Source of the DNA: Mesorhizobium wenxiniae
GTDB taxonomy: Bacteria; Pseudomonadota; Alphaproteobacteria; Rhizobiales; Rhizobiaceae
Assembly: GCF_002284535.1 (NCBI RefSeq)
Contig: NZ_NPKH01000020.1
Location: forward strand, 620,001 to 684,000
Direction of reading: 5' to 3'
Length of the DNA stretch: 64,000 nt
Under the pieces are notes generated by a model that was not told the origin of the DNA, did no database searches, and worked only from the letters and a program-made list of their open reading frames with translations. Positions 1 through 9,217 of this stretch are shown here, in pieces (within the stretch, counting starts at the first letter, position 1; each line of letters starts with the position of its first letter). The translations under genes were made by a program, and so were the position numbers.

Positions 1-265
1 GAGGCCACATTCTGTCATCCGGATGGATCAGGAGCCCGCGTCCTGCCTTGTAGGAGCCTACCGTCCTGTAAGTGACGAAGCGGTCGAGCGAAACTGTGTC
101 TGCCGAGATTGCCTCAGGATCGTGCAATTCCGCACGCTGGAGTTCCTGCAGGATCGGTGCTGCCAGGGGGTGGGACTGTTCCAGGAAGGACTGGGCAATC
201 GCCTGCAGACGATTTCGGTCGCCTGCAGATATGACGACAGGGGGCAAGTCCGGATATGAGAGCAT
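1..265 (-). CDS. Rnk/GreA-family regulator, 3' end missing
   Basis: Eighty-eight codons are visible, from an ATG at 265 to the window edge, so the C-terminal GreA/GreB-like domain is not seen. A Shine-Dalgarno GGAGG lies about 8 nt before the ATG and supports this start. The N-terminal part, containing ISAGDRNRLQAIAQSFLEQ and then a helical stretch with LAAPILQELQRAEL, matches the coiled N-terminus of Rnk-type proteins (regulator of nucleoside diphosphate kinase). Members of this family bind RNA polymerase through its secondary channel. It is the first of three consecutive minus-strand genes of this type. The family call is good; the exact role is inferred. Confidence 0.7.
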   Translation of the reverse strand, partial: MLSYPDLPPVVISAGDRNRLQAIAQSFLEQSHPLAAPILQELQRAELHDPEAISADTVSLDRFVTYRTVGSYKAGRGLLIHPDDRMWP

Positions 266-371
266 TCCAGCCTCCAACTGACAAATATCCACTCCTCCCC
301 GATGGTGTCCTTTTGGATGCCGGCATTCGCTTTCAAAAGAACCGGCCTCCACCCTCGCTTGTGCACCGGCC

Positions 372-911
372 TCATGCAGCCGAGGGTCCCGGGTCGTCGA
401 AATCGTCTGACCCGGCGGGCACGAGGCGCGGCTCGTTGTAGAGCGCGCCGCGAACCAGCTTCAGCGATGGCTTGCGCTGCGCGGGAGCGGAAGAGCTCGA
501 CAAGGCTTCCCTCTCGCGCCGTGCGGCTTCCGGCTGATAGTGCACCTTCTCCAGCACGACACGCTCTTCCCGCCCTTCGTGGTCTGTCAGGAAGAAGTCC
601 TCGCCCTCGGCAAGTCCAAGGAGGGCGAGCCCCCTCGGCGTGGTGATCGGCAGGAACAGGCCGGCTGACCCGTTCATCCGGTCGTGCGAGAGAATACGCG
701 TATCGGGTTCGCGCCCGTCAACCCTGAACGCAACGCGGCTGCTGAGCGTCGCGACGTTGACGCGAACGTCATCGCGGAAAACCACCAGGGCGCTCTCGAT
801 CTTTCTCTTCAGGATCGGCGCCAGCGGATCGTCCCGGCCGAGGCAGCGTTCGCGCATGACCTCGAGGATGGTCAAATCCTTGGTGGTGAGAATACAGGTT
901 TCTGTTGGCAT
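372..911 (-). CDS. Rnk/GreA-GreB C-terminal domain protein
   Basis: This 179-residue protein begins with LTTKDLTILEVMRER, the helical N-terminus expected for Rnk-like factors. Around residues 85-135 it has the FKBP-like GreA/GreB C-terminal domain, with RGLALLGLAEGEDFFL and VVLEKVHYQPEAA, close to the canonical Rnk ending. A roughly 45-residue charged, low-complexity tail follows and is not typical of E. coli Rnk (136 residues). A purine-rich GGAGAA precedes the start. It probably acts on RNA polymerase in the cytoplasm. It lies between two paralogues, which suggests local duplication followed by divergence. Confidence 0.75.
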   Translation of the reverse strand: MPTETCILTTKDLTILEVMRERCLGRDDPLAPILKRKIESALVVFRDDVRVNVATLSSRVAFRVDGREPDTRILSHDRMNGSAGLFLPITTPRGLALLGLAEGEDFFLTDHEGREERVVLEKVHYQPEAARREREALSSSSAPAQRKPSLKLVRGALYNEPRLVPAGSDDFDDPGPSAA

Positions 912-1057
912 CGCAGTTCTCCATCGCTCCGCCCCGGGAGCGGTTGCATTTAAACGGAATGGAGAATCCCCTGGCCGCGCACGGCGGCACAGGGGCTACG
1001 ACCCTGCGATGAGACAGCCTCCGAAGAGCGAAAGGCGGCAAGGGGCCAGGACTTGTA

Positions 1058-1507
1058 TCACGGCGCCGTCCTCAGTTCGGCGGGCGCAACAGGACTTGGG
1101 ATTGTACCCGGTGCCTCCACCGTCTCGACTGTCAGACGGTGGATCCGGCCATCACGCGCAGTCCAGTCGATCGACTGTCCCGCGGAAAGGCCGATAAGCG
1201 CCGCGCCGATCGGTGTGAGGATCGAGATCTTGCCCGCGGCGATGTCGGCCTCGCCCGGAAATACCAGTGTCGCGCGCCGGTCTTCTCCCAGGTCGCTGGT
1301 GAAGCGAAGGGTGGACCCCATGCGAACGACATCGGCCGGGATGCGTGCGTCTTCGACCACGCGCGCGCGTTCCAACTCTGCCATGAGTACGTCCGCGACA
1401 TCGGGGGCCCTCATCGCATAGGATTCCGCCAGCAGCCACAGCCGCTCGCGGTCGGAGCGCGTCATTGTAATCGCCGGCTTGCGCTGTCTCTTACTCTCGG
1501 GAGCCAT
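1058..1507 (-). CDS. rnk: Nucleoside diphosphate kinase regulator (Rnk-like)
   Basis: This 149-residue protein is close to the usual length of Rnk. TMTRSDRERLWLLAES forms the N-terminal helix, and ILTPIGAALIGLSAGQSIDW followed by LTVETVEAP forms the GreA/GreB-type C-terminal fold. AGGAGG lies about 9 nt upstream of the ATG at 1507. It is the 5'-most of three tandem minus-strand family members and probably the conserved copy. Rnk competes with GreA, GreB and DksA for the polymerase secondary channel. Which regulon it affects here cannot be read from the sequence. Confidence 0.8.
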   Translation of the reverse strand: MAPESKRQRKPAITMTRSDRERLWLLAESYAMRAPDVADVLMAELERARVVEDARIPADVVRMGSTLRFTSDLGEDRRATLVFPGEADIAAGKISILTPIGAALIGLSAGQSIDWTARDGRIHRLTVETVEAPGTIPSPVAPAELRTAP

Positions 1508-2107
1508 CTAGGCCTCCTACTGGTTTCATGCTGCTGCCGGGCACGGCGTGCCCGCAGCCTGATCGTTGTCTTGGATTATGTCGCTCTGCGGCTAATCCCT
1601 GCGTCAGGGAAAGTGGCCTATGCCCCGCGACCAGGGCGCGACGCGACCTGGCCGGGGGTCAGGTGCCCGCGATGGGGCACACCCGCGTAAGGAGAAAAGT
1701 AAGGCGGTCGGTCAACATGTTATGAACGTGGGATGGCAATGACGAAAAGTCAAGCTCGGCACCAAGCTGGACTATGTCGACGCCCGCTCTCTTATGGGGA
1801 TGGTCTCGCCACACGCAAGTTGCGGTCCAAGCAATGTAAGCAGCCAACATGGCTGCCCTCCCCGCGAGCTGACGCCAGCCGACATCGAATTTGCCACGCG
1901 AGCAATCAGCTCGCTGGACCCCAGGCCTGCAGCCGTCACAAACTTTCATGCGACTAGCTCCGTCCTATTGGTCGGCACCGTCCGTCGACCGGCGGCCAGT
2001 TTGCGTGCATCGGCCGCGGAGGTTCAGGCGTTAACGCCTGCGGGGGGACCGTCCGCAGTACCGAGATGCCAGGGCGAGAAGCTGAAGCGTCGCGACGCAG
2101 TCGAGTG
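1508..2107. other. 600-bp stretch with no recognised gene
   Basis: Short open frames occur on both strands, but none has a recognisable motif or a convincing ribosome binding site. The stretch should hold the promoter of the leftward rnk gene next to 1507. I see no clear -35/-10 pair. Confidence 0.5.
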
Positions 2108-2670
2108 TCAACGCGCACGGCTCGGCACGACGAGTACATCGCAGGGTACATCATTCAGAATGCGCGAGGCTGCGCTACCCAAAAGGGCATGCATCAAGCC
2201 GCTTCGTCCGTGCGTGCCTGCGATGACGAGATCGGTATCGGCTTCATTCGTCAGTACCTCGAGTCCGGTCACCGGGTCCCCATGCCGGACAATGACCTCA
2301 GTCATAGACACAGCATCCGCGCCTGCCACGCCCTGACGAAAGCCCGGCACTTCTCGACCGCGCTTTCCTCGAACTGCGTGTCGTAAGCTGCCTTGACGTC
2401 CACCAGACCGCGATAGGGCGGGTCGAACGCGTGAAACAGCTCAAGACGCCGAAACCCAAACCATCGCAACCCCACCATCAACGCCGGCTTCGACGAGTCC
2501 GACAGGTCGGTCGGCACGGCTGCTCGACCCTCCGTCTCCAGCACCCTCTTCTTCACGACCAGGAGTGGTACCGGCGACGTCCGCGCAAGAGCGTTGACCG
2601 TGCTGCCGATCAGTACATGAGCCAAGGGGCCGGTCCCGGCTATTCCGGTCTTCGGGCCTTGGCCCTTTTG
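2108..2670 (-). pseudogene. Universal stress protein, frameshifted and truncated
   Basis: Two overlapping frames together spell the end of a tandem-domain UspA protein. The upstream frame contains PLAHVLIGSTVNALARTS and PVPLLVVKKR, the end of a first Usp domain, and then the start of a second. The downstream frame continues with VIVRHGDPVTGLEVL and ends in DLVIAGTHGRSGLMHALLGS, the classic nucleotide-binding G-x2-G-x9-G-S/T motif. The frame switch falls around 2302-2350. The first domain is also cut off by a stop near 2680. Neither half could make a full protein. Usp proteins bind ATP and are induced under stress or low oxygen. Confidence 0.75.
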
Positions 2671-2947
2671 ATCAGATCAGCGCTCACACGACCCGCAATC
2701 CTACCATCCTTACCAAGGCGAAGGCCGGATTGCTGTCGGTCCGTTCAACAAAACGCGATTTTAGACAACATAGCAGCCGATGGGTTATTTCAACCAGCGG
2801 ATGGCGGCTTAACGGCATTCTGTCCGAGCACGCACGCGTAGCGGCACAAGAATGCGACATCCTCCCAAATCGAACTGCCTTGAGATGAGTACACATTGTT
2901 GATTACAGCCTCTATCGCGCACTCGTGCAGATTCGGGCTGGTGCCTC

Positions 2948-3424
2948 CTAACAGCCTTCCGCCTTCAGCGAACGTACCATGCGGACTACAATCGGATCGT
3001 AGGGGATCTTCTCGTTGCGGCTATAATTGATGGTGAACAGGGCGGCGCGGTCCCAGCAGACTCTGATGGCCCGCACATACCGGATTTGGCCGTCTTTAAC
3101 ACCGGAGTAGCTGGCCCATTCCGGCGTCACCCGACGATAGGTCAATTGCCAGCCGTTCTGCTCGTCCTCGACCATGCGATGCTCGATCTCGGTCCGAAAA
3201 CTCGCCTTACCGAGCCGCGCGCCCCAGACAGTAAGAAACGCGTCGTTTTTGCCCTCAAACGCTGCTCCCTCATTCGAACGCTGCGTCAGCACAAACCCGG
3301 GTGGAACATCGAACGCGAAGCCGAAGTGCCTGAAGCCAATGGGCAGCCATGTCTGAGCATGGAGCAACGCGGTGGGGATCATGATGAAGGTTAGAATGAG
3401 CGGGAAACGTGTGACTTGTCTCAT
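2948..3424 (-). CDS. Small secreted protein of unknown function
   Basis: I chose the ATG at 3424 because it gives MRQVTRFPLILTFIMIPTAL followed by LHAQ, a convincing Sec signal peptide with an AxA-like cleavage site, and because GAGG lies about 10 nt upstream. The frame stays open to 3505, but the upstream extension is Pro/Ala-rich and unlikely to be translated. The mature part of about 135 residues has no family I recognise. It contains FGFAFDVPPGFVL and NYSRNEKIPYDPIVVRMV, suggestive of a small periplasmic beta-rich domain. It stands alone between two decayed genes. Confidence 0.6.
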   Translation of the reverse strand: MRQVTRFPLILTFIMIPTALLHAQTWLPIGFRHFGFAFDVPPGFVLTQRSNEGAAFEGKNDAFLTVWGARLGKASFRTEIEHRMVEDEQNGWQLTYRRVTPEWASYSGVKDGQIRYVRAIRVCWDRAALFTINYSRNEKIPYDPIVVRMVRSLKAEGC

Positions 3425-4179
3425 TAGCGTGGCCTCGATTATGGCCGGTAGCCCGCGCCAATCTTCAGGCGCGGGCCGGCCGGCCTCTGGCGGAGAGCCA
3501 GCCATCCGCGGCTACTTGCCGGTGGCCGGCGGACTAAGTTTCAAACCGGATTGACCGATCTTCGTTCCATGACGATCTTGGAATATTAGCCGTATCTTCA
3601 GCAGTTGATCGCAACTCCGATCAAGGCCTGGAGCTCGACGTGTGCTTGCAGCCGGGCTCTAAGCCGTCGCAGTCAAGGCACGCAGTTCGACCTCACCAGC
3701 AACGTACCGTATTTCGCCCAAAGGTGCTCGCACTGCTGTGTTCTCAAAGCTTGGAAATCATGGCGGAGCGAACGTCCAACATCGACGCGTTCGCGACAAT
3801 CTGAATTTGCTGCCCTAATTGGCGGTGATCGATCGCAGCTTCTTTCTTGTTCACCGTGTCAAACACGCCAAGGATCCGCGCTTCGTCATTGCGTGAGGCC
3901 AACTCTGAAATCATCGGGGACCTGAGCCAAATCCGACCCATTGGCGACCATTCCCCGTGAGGTCCCTTGCCAAGCAGCGGCGCGTCGCGACAGCGACGGC
4001 ATCAGTAGTCGCTGCGGCCCGCGGCCACCGCGGAGATACTCTGCACCCGCAAGACGACGCCAGGATTGTCGGAAAATGGGCCCGTGCTCTGCGCCATCTT
4101 CCGACGTTAGCGTAAATCGCGGCAGGGTTGGCCAGATGCGGTATTCGCTGGACTTTGCCGATAGATGTAGCTGACCGCT
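3425..4179. other. 750-bp stretch with no recognised gene
   Basis: Short frames exist on both strands. A minus-strand one near 3744-3941 reads ELASRNDEARILGVFD, which looks protein-like, but I cannot assign it and it has no clear start. The stretch lies next to a decayed Nudix gene and is probably degraded coding sequence. Confidence 0.4.
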
Positions 4180-4639
4180 GGTTCGGGGCACAGGAGCCTG
4201 AGCCATCGATCTCACGAGACTGACCAGTTGGGGTCCATCGATCAGGGCCGCAGCGTCGGCTGGCGGGAGCCAGGCGCGTTGCCGCTGGGAACCCTCATTC
4301 CAGTCAGGCTGCACATCGACGACCGATAGCAGGTAAACCTTGACGGTTACCCGCACGAAGTGACCGGAAAGGCGCTTCCAATAGGCGTAGACGCCAGTGG
4401 CTCCTTCAATGCCTCGCCAACAACGCCGGCCTCTTCCCATGCTTCGGCGACTGCTGTCTTCCTTCCGCTTATGCCATTCATCGGCCAGCCTTTCGGCACG
4501 ATGAAGCGGTTGGTCGTCTTGGAGGTGATCAGCATCACCTCTACGTGCCGTGGCAGTCAACCCGGAACGGAACTGCCGCAACCTGCCTGATCGGTTTACC
4601 CTTCTTCGCCCCGCGGACGATCCGCTTTTCCTTCACCAT
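4180..4639 (-). pseudogene. Nudix hydrolase, two frameshifts
   Basis: Three frames in succession spell one Nudix protein. Frame one has an ATG at 4639 and ends KPIRQVAAVPFRVDCHGT. Frame two carries FIVPKGWPMNG and then AVAEAWEEAGVVG, the Nudix box G-x5-E-x7-REUxEExGU (with W where R is usual). Frame three resumes at GVYAYWKRLSG and ends about LIDGPQLVSLVRS. The first switch (about 4545) and the second (about 4415) each need only one missing G in a short G run. The product would be an NUDT3-like hydrolase of nucleoside diphosphates linked to another moiety. As sequenced it is not translatable. Confidence 0.8.
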
Positions 4640-4830
4640 CAAATCGTGAATCTCATTGAGGACGCGCCTGACGTAACATCGACGGTCCATTGCGGGAGGA
4701 CCTATGGGCAGCCCTGTTCCGGCCGCTACCGACTCGATTTGCAAATCGGCAGAAAAGCTCCCAATCTGGTTGTCGCCGCAGCATAGCTTGATGCTTGTTA
4801 GACGGCGAAACAATGGGAGGAAATTCGCAC

Positions 4831-5856
4831 ATGAACAAGACCTATGTCCGTCTGGCGGCAACCGCTGTAATGCTCGTCTCTGCCGCCACCTCGGCTTACG
4901 CCGACAGCCTCACCCTCTATTGCGCCGCCGAGGAGGCCTGGTGCCAGCAGATCAAGACTACCTTCGAGGAAAAGACTGGCATCACCGTCGACATGACCCG
5001 CAAGAGCTCCGGCGAGACATACGCCCAGTTGCGCGCCGAAGCCGGAAACCCGAAGGGCGACGTCTGGTGGGGCGGAACCGGCGATCCTCATCTCCAGGCC
5101 GCCGAAGAAGGACTGACTGTGGAATATACGTCCCCAATGCGGGGCGAACTGCACGACTGGGCGATCAAGCAGGCGCAAGCCGCCAACAACAAGACGATCG
5201 GCGTCTACTCCGGTGCGCTCGGCTTCGGTTACAACAAGGATCTGTTGGCCAAGAGCAATCTGCCGGAGCCGAAATGCTGGGCCGATCTGACCAAGCCGGA
5301 ATACAAGGGCCACATCCAGATGGCCAACCCAAACTCATCGGGCACCGCCTATACGATGCTCGCCACGATAGTTCAGCTCATGGGGGAGGAAAAGGGTTTT
5401 GAATACCTGAAGGCCCTCCACGCCAACATCAACCAGTACACCAAGTCGGGCTCCGCTCCGATTAAGGCCGCGGGTCTTGGCGAAACGACCATCGGCATCG
5501 TTTTCATGCATGACGCGGTGACGCAGACGGCAGCCGGCTTCCCGATCGTCACGGTGGCGCCGTGCGAAGGCACCGGCTATGAAATCGGCTCGATGTCGCT
5601 GATCAAGGGCGCCCGCAACCCGGAAGCAGCAAGGCAGTTCTACGACTGGGCGCTGACCGCCGAGATGCAGTCGAAGGCGAAGGACGTGAAGTCGTTCCAG
5701 TTGCCCTCGAATAAGAACGCCACCGCGTCCGACCTGTCGCCCGACCTGTCGACCATCAAGCTCATCGACTACGACTTCAAGAAGTATGGATCGAGCGCCG
5801 AGCGCAAGCGCCTGCTGCAGAAGTGGGATACGGAGGTCTCGACCCTGCCGCAGTAA
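4831..5856 (+). CDS. afuA: ABC substrate-binding protein, AfuA-like
   Basis: This is a periplasmic binding protein of 341 residues. The ATG at 4831 has GGGAGGAA just upstream and gives a signal peptide ending around SAYA. It belongs to the family annotated as ferric-binding (FbpA/AfuA/FutA), with NPKGDVWWGGTGDPHLQAA and YSGALGFGYNKDLL. The adjacent Tyr pair used by FbpA to hold iron is absent. Instead IGIVFMHDAV places His227-Asp228, with Glu251 following 24 residues after the His. This is the same spacing as the His-Asp/Glu set I recall for the sugar-phosphate binder AfuA of Actinobacillus. The permease begins 2 bp later, so this is the first gene of a three-gene operon. A substrate other than iron is inferred. 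Confidence 0.8.
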   Translation: MNKTYVRLAATAVMLVSAATSAYADSLTLYCAAEEAWCQQIKTTFEEKTGITVDMTRKSSGETYAQLRAEAGNPKGDVWWGGTGDPHLQAAEEGLTVEYTSPMRGELHDWAIKQAQAANNKTIGVYSGALGFGYNKDLLAKSNLPEPKCWADLTKPEYKGHIQMANPNSSGTAYTMLATIVQLMGEEKGFEYLKALHANINQYTKSGSAPIKAAGLGETTIGIVFMHDAVTQTAAGFPIVTVAPCEGTGYEIGSMSLIKGARNPEAARQFYDWALTAEMQSKAKDVKSFQLPSNKNATASDLSPDLSTIKLIDYDFKKYGSSAERKRLLQKWDTEVSTLPQ

Positions 5857-5858
5857 TC

Positions 5859-8141
5859 ATGCGCGTCCGCACTGCCACGAGCGCGCTTCACCCGACCGTC
5901 GTCCTGTGGACGGCGGTCGGATTGGTCGGCTATGCGCTGCTGCCTTGGTATGGGCTGGAAAGCAACTTCTTCACCTTGTCCTGGCTGTTGGACGGCTATC
6001 CGCATGACGATGACGTCGCGCCGGCGCTTTTCCTTGTGCTGCAAGGCGAGAAACTCTGGCTTGCACCCCTCGGGCCGCTGCTTCTCGCGCCGCTCCTGCT
6101 ATGGGGGCGCAGGAAGTCCGACCCTTTCTTTGGGAATTTGCTAATCGTCGTCGGCGCGACCGGCGTCGCCTACTTCCTGCTTCAAGGTTTCGGCATTGGT
6201 CTGCGCGGTTTCCAGTGGCAATGGCTGACCTGGCTCGTTGGCGAGCTCGACGACCGCCAGTTCGGCATGGGCTGGGGAGCACTGCTCGTAAGCGGCGCGT
6301 TCCTGTTCCTGTTCACCCTAGGGCTTGCGGCGCGCGGCGCGGTGGCCGGCGACGAGTTCGTCGTCGGCTCGATCGGCTTCGTCGTCGCCGTGGTCACCAT
6401 CTTCATCTTCATGCCGATCGGTCAAATGCTGGGGAGCGCACTGCTCACACAAGAGGGCGACTATTCGCTTCCCATCTTTCTCGCAAAACTCTCCAGCGAC
6501 CGGCTCTGGAATCTCGGCTGCCTTTTCGGCGGTCCGCGCTGCGGCGTCGCCTGGAATTCGCTGTTTCTCGCCATTCTGGTCGGCGTGATGACCACCGCAC
6601 TCGGCTTGGTCTTTGCCCTGGTAGTGACGCGTACTGGCTTTCGCTACGGCGCGCTGTTGCGCGCGCTGACCGTGCTGCCGATCATCACACCACCTTTCGT
6701 CATCGGCCTCGCCATCATTCTTCTGTTCGGCCTCTCGGGCGCCATCAACCTGGGTTTCGCCGAGCTAATCGGCGTCCGTCCGACGCGATGGATCTATGGA
6801 CTGCCTGGCCTGCTCATGGCCCAGGTGCTCGCCTTCACGCCGATCGCTTTTCTGGTGATGATCGGAGTGGTCGAGGGCGTCAGCCCCTCCCTGGAGGAGG
6901 CCGCCCAGACCCTGCGCGCCAATCGCTGGCAGACCTTCATCACCGTGTCTCTACCTTTGATGCGGCCGGGTCTAGCCAACGCCTTTCTGCTCGGCTTTAT
7001 CGAGAGCATGGCTGACTTCGGCAATCCGCTGGTGCTCGGCGGCAATTTTGACGTTCTGTCCACCGAGATCTTCTTCGCCATTGTCGGCGCACAATACGAC
7101 CAGGCGCAGGCGGCGATCCTCGCCCTCGTACTCCTGTTCTTTACCCTTGGGGCTTTCTACGCCCAGCGATTCTGGCTCGGCAAAAAGTCCTACACGACCG
7201 TTTCCGGCAAAGGCGACGCCGGCGTCCACCCGCTTCTGCCGGCAACATTCCGCAACCTCGTCGTCGCGGTAGCCGCTGTCTGGACGCTTTTTACCTTGCT
7301 GATTTATGCGACGATCTTCTACGGCAGCTTCGTCAAGCTGTGGGGCGTCGATTTCTCTCTGACCTTTGAACACTACGTGAAGGCGTTCTCCATCGGGTGG
7401 AACGAGTTCGGCGTCCACTGGCGCGGCTCGGCCTGGAGTTCGTTCTGGACGACCATGGAAATAGCTTTGATCTCCGCGCCGCTGACCGCGGCCATCGGAC
7501 TCTTGACCGCCTATTTGCTGGTCCGCCAGAATTTTGCCGGCAAAGACGCTTTCGAATTCGCAACGATGCTGTCCTTCGCCATTCCCGGCACTGTGATCGG
7601 CGTGTCCTATGTGATCGCGTTCAACGTGCCGCCGATCGAGCTCACCGGCACCGGCATTATCCTGGTGCTCTCCTTCATCTTCCGCAACATGCCGGTCGGG
7701 GTTCGCGCGGGTGTCGCGTCGATGTCGCAGATCGACCGCAGCCTTGACGAGTCCTCCCTGACTCTCGGCGCTAACTCCTGGCAAACCTTCCGCAAGGTGG
7801 TGATGCCGCTCCTGCGGCCGGCCATCCTTGCCGCGCTGGTTTATTCCTTCGTTCGCGCAATGACCGCCATCAGCGCCATTATCTTTCTGGTCAGCGCCCA
7901 GTACGACATGTCGACCAGCTACATCGTCGGCCGCGTCGAGAATAACGAATACGGCATCGCCATCGCTTATTCCGCCGTCCTGATCGGTGTCATGCTAGCG
8001 GTGATCGGCCTGATGCAGCTTGCTGTTGGCAGCCGCATGATCGGCCGGCGCGGTCTCGACGGCGATCTGGCGCAGTCGCGCACCAATGTCAGCCAGTCAG
8101 TGGTGGCGCGTCCACAGCCGGCGATCTCGGGAGGCGGATGA
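5859..8141 (+). CDS. afuB: ABC importer permease, two fused membrane domains
   Basis: This inner-membrane protein of about 760 residues holds both permease halves of the importer. An N-terminal extension with several hydrophobic helices (about residues 10-190) precedes two BinDingProtein-dependent transport domains. The EAA loops can be seen as SLEEAAQTLRANRWQTF in the first half and SLDESSLTLGANSWQTF in the second. The usual ferric family splits or fuses at about 500-700 residues. The fused and extended form fits AfuB-type permeases. The ATG at 5859 lies 2 bp after the binding-protein stop; an in-frame ATG at 5823 would overlap it. The stop overlaps the ATPase start (ATGA), so the two are translationally coupled. 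Confidence 0.85.
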   Translation: MRVRTATSALHPTVVLWTAVGLVGYALLPWYGLESNFFTLSWLLDGYPHDDDVAPALFLVLQGEKLWLAPLGPLLLAPLLLWGRRKSDPFFGNLLIVVGATGVAYFLLQGFGIGLRGFQWQWLTWLVGELDDRQFGMGWGALLVSGAFLFLFTLGLAARGAVAGDEFVVGSIGFVVAVVTIFIFMPIGQMLGSALLTQEGDYSLPIFLAKLSSDRLWNLGCLFGGPRCGVAWNSLFLAILVGVMTTALGLVFALVVTRTGFRYGALLRALTVLPIITPPFVIGLAIILLFGLSGAINLGFAELIGVRPTRWIYGLPGLLMAQVLAFTPIAFLVMIGVVEGVSPSLEEAAQTLRANRWQTFITVSLPLMRPGLANAFLLGFIESMADFGNPLVLGGNFDVLSTEIFFAIVGAQYDQAQAAILALVLLFFTLGAFYAQRFWLGKKSYTTVSGKGDAGVHPLLPATFRNLVVAVAAVWTLFTLLIYATIFYGSFVKLWGVDFSLTFEHYVKAFSIGWNEFGVHWRGSAWSSFWTTMEIALISAPLTAAIGLLTAYLLVRQNFAGKDAFEFATMLSFAIPGTVIGVSYVIAFNVPPIELTGTGIILVLSFIFRNMPVGVRAGVASMSQIDRSLDESSLTLGANSWQTFRKVVMPLLRPAILAALVYSFVRAMTAISAIIFLVSAQYDMSTSYIVGRVENNEYGIAIAYSAVLIGVMLAVIGLMQLAVGSRMIGRRGLDGDLAQSRTNVSQSVVARPQPAISGGG

Positions 8142-9217
8142 TGGCCGAAATTCGCAGCAACGCCGCCTCAGTCGAATTCAGGAACGTCACCAAGATCTAC
8201 GGCAAGAGCAAGGCGCCCGCCGTCAATGGCGTCTCGCTGTTCATCGAGGCCGGGAAGCTGGTCACCCTCCTTGGACCGTCGGGCTGCGGCAAAACGACCA
8301 CCTTGCGCATGATCGCTGGACTGGAAATGGTAACGGGCGGCCAGATCCTGATCGGGGGCGCCGACGTCACCCGTTTGCCGGCTACCGATCGTGATGTGTC
8401 CATGGTGTTTCAATCTTACGCGCTTTTCCCGCACATGACCGTGACCCAGAACGTCGAATACGGCCTGGGCTTTTCCGGCTTCGGGAGGAAGGAGACGGCC
8501 GAGAGGGCCAGAGCAGGGCTTGAGCTGGTCGGACTCTCCAACTTCGGCGACCGCCTGCCGAGCCAGCTTTCGGGTGGACAGCAACAGCGAGTGGCGGTAG
8601 CGCGGGCGCTGGTTCTGGAGCCGCAGGTGCTGCTCTTCGACGAGCCTTTGTCGAACCTGGATGCCAAGCTGCGCCGGCGCGTGCGCGAGGAGATCCGCGA
8701 GATTCAGCAGAAACTCGGCCTGACGGTCGTCTATGTCACCCACGACCAGGAGGAAGCGCTCGCCGTCTCCGATCGCATCATTGTCATGAACAATGCGGTG
8801 ATTGCTCAGGACGGCACGCCACGCGAGCTCTACGAGCAGCCCGCAAATGCTTTCGTGGCCGACTTCATCGGCGAAGCCAACATGTTCCAATGCGAGGTGG
8901 TGTCGGTCGAGGGCGACAGCGCCACCGTGCAGCTGGGATCCGCTGTCCTGAAGCTGCCGGCTCGCGGCCGCAAACCGGGGCCAGCCAAGCTGGCGGCGAG
9001 ACCGAGCCGCCTCGAGATTGGTGAACCGAATGCTCCCGGCACTTTGCCCGGCACACTTGAAAAAGTGACCTATGTCGGCAGCCACCTCGAATTCGTAGTC
9101 GCCACGCAATTCGGCGAAGTCTTTGTGATCTCGCCGGATGTCGACACGGCATTTCGAGCGGGGCAGCCGGTAAGCATCGGCTTTCCCGAACGCGGGCCCG
9201 TGCTGATCACAGACTGA
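8138..9217 (+). CDS. afuC: ABC importer ATPase, AfuC/FbpC-like
   Basis: This 359-residue cytoplasmic ATPase drives the importer encoded upstream. Walker A is GPSGCGKTT (about residue 43), the signature is LSGGQQQRVAVARAL, Walker B is VLLFDEPLSNLD, and the H-loop is VTHDQEEAL. A C-terminal TOBE-like regulatory domain covers about residues 240-359. The start overlaps the permease stop by 4 bp. The 3' end runs 11 bp into the convergent phosphatase gene. The fold assignment is firm. The substrate follows from the binding protein, for which sugar phosphate is more likely than ferric iron. Confidence 0.9.
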   Translation: MMAEIRSNAASVEFRNVTKIYGKSKAPAVNGVSLFIEAGKLVTLLGPSGCGKTTTLRMIAGLEMVTGGQILIGGADVTRLPATDRDVSMVFQSYALFPHMTVTQNVEYGLGFSGFGRKETAERARAGLELVGLSNFGDRLPSQLSGGQQQRVAVARALVLEPQVLLFDEPLSNLDAKLRRRVREEIREIQQKLGLTVVYVTHDQEEALAVSDRIIVMNNAVIAQDGTPRELYEQPANAFVADFIGEANMFQCEVVSVEGDSATVQLGSAVLKLPARGRKPGPAKLAARPSRLEIGEPNAPGTLPGTLEKVTYVGSHLEFVVATQFGEVFVISPDVDTAFRAGQPVSIGFPERGPVLITD

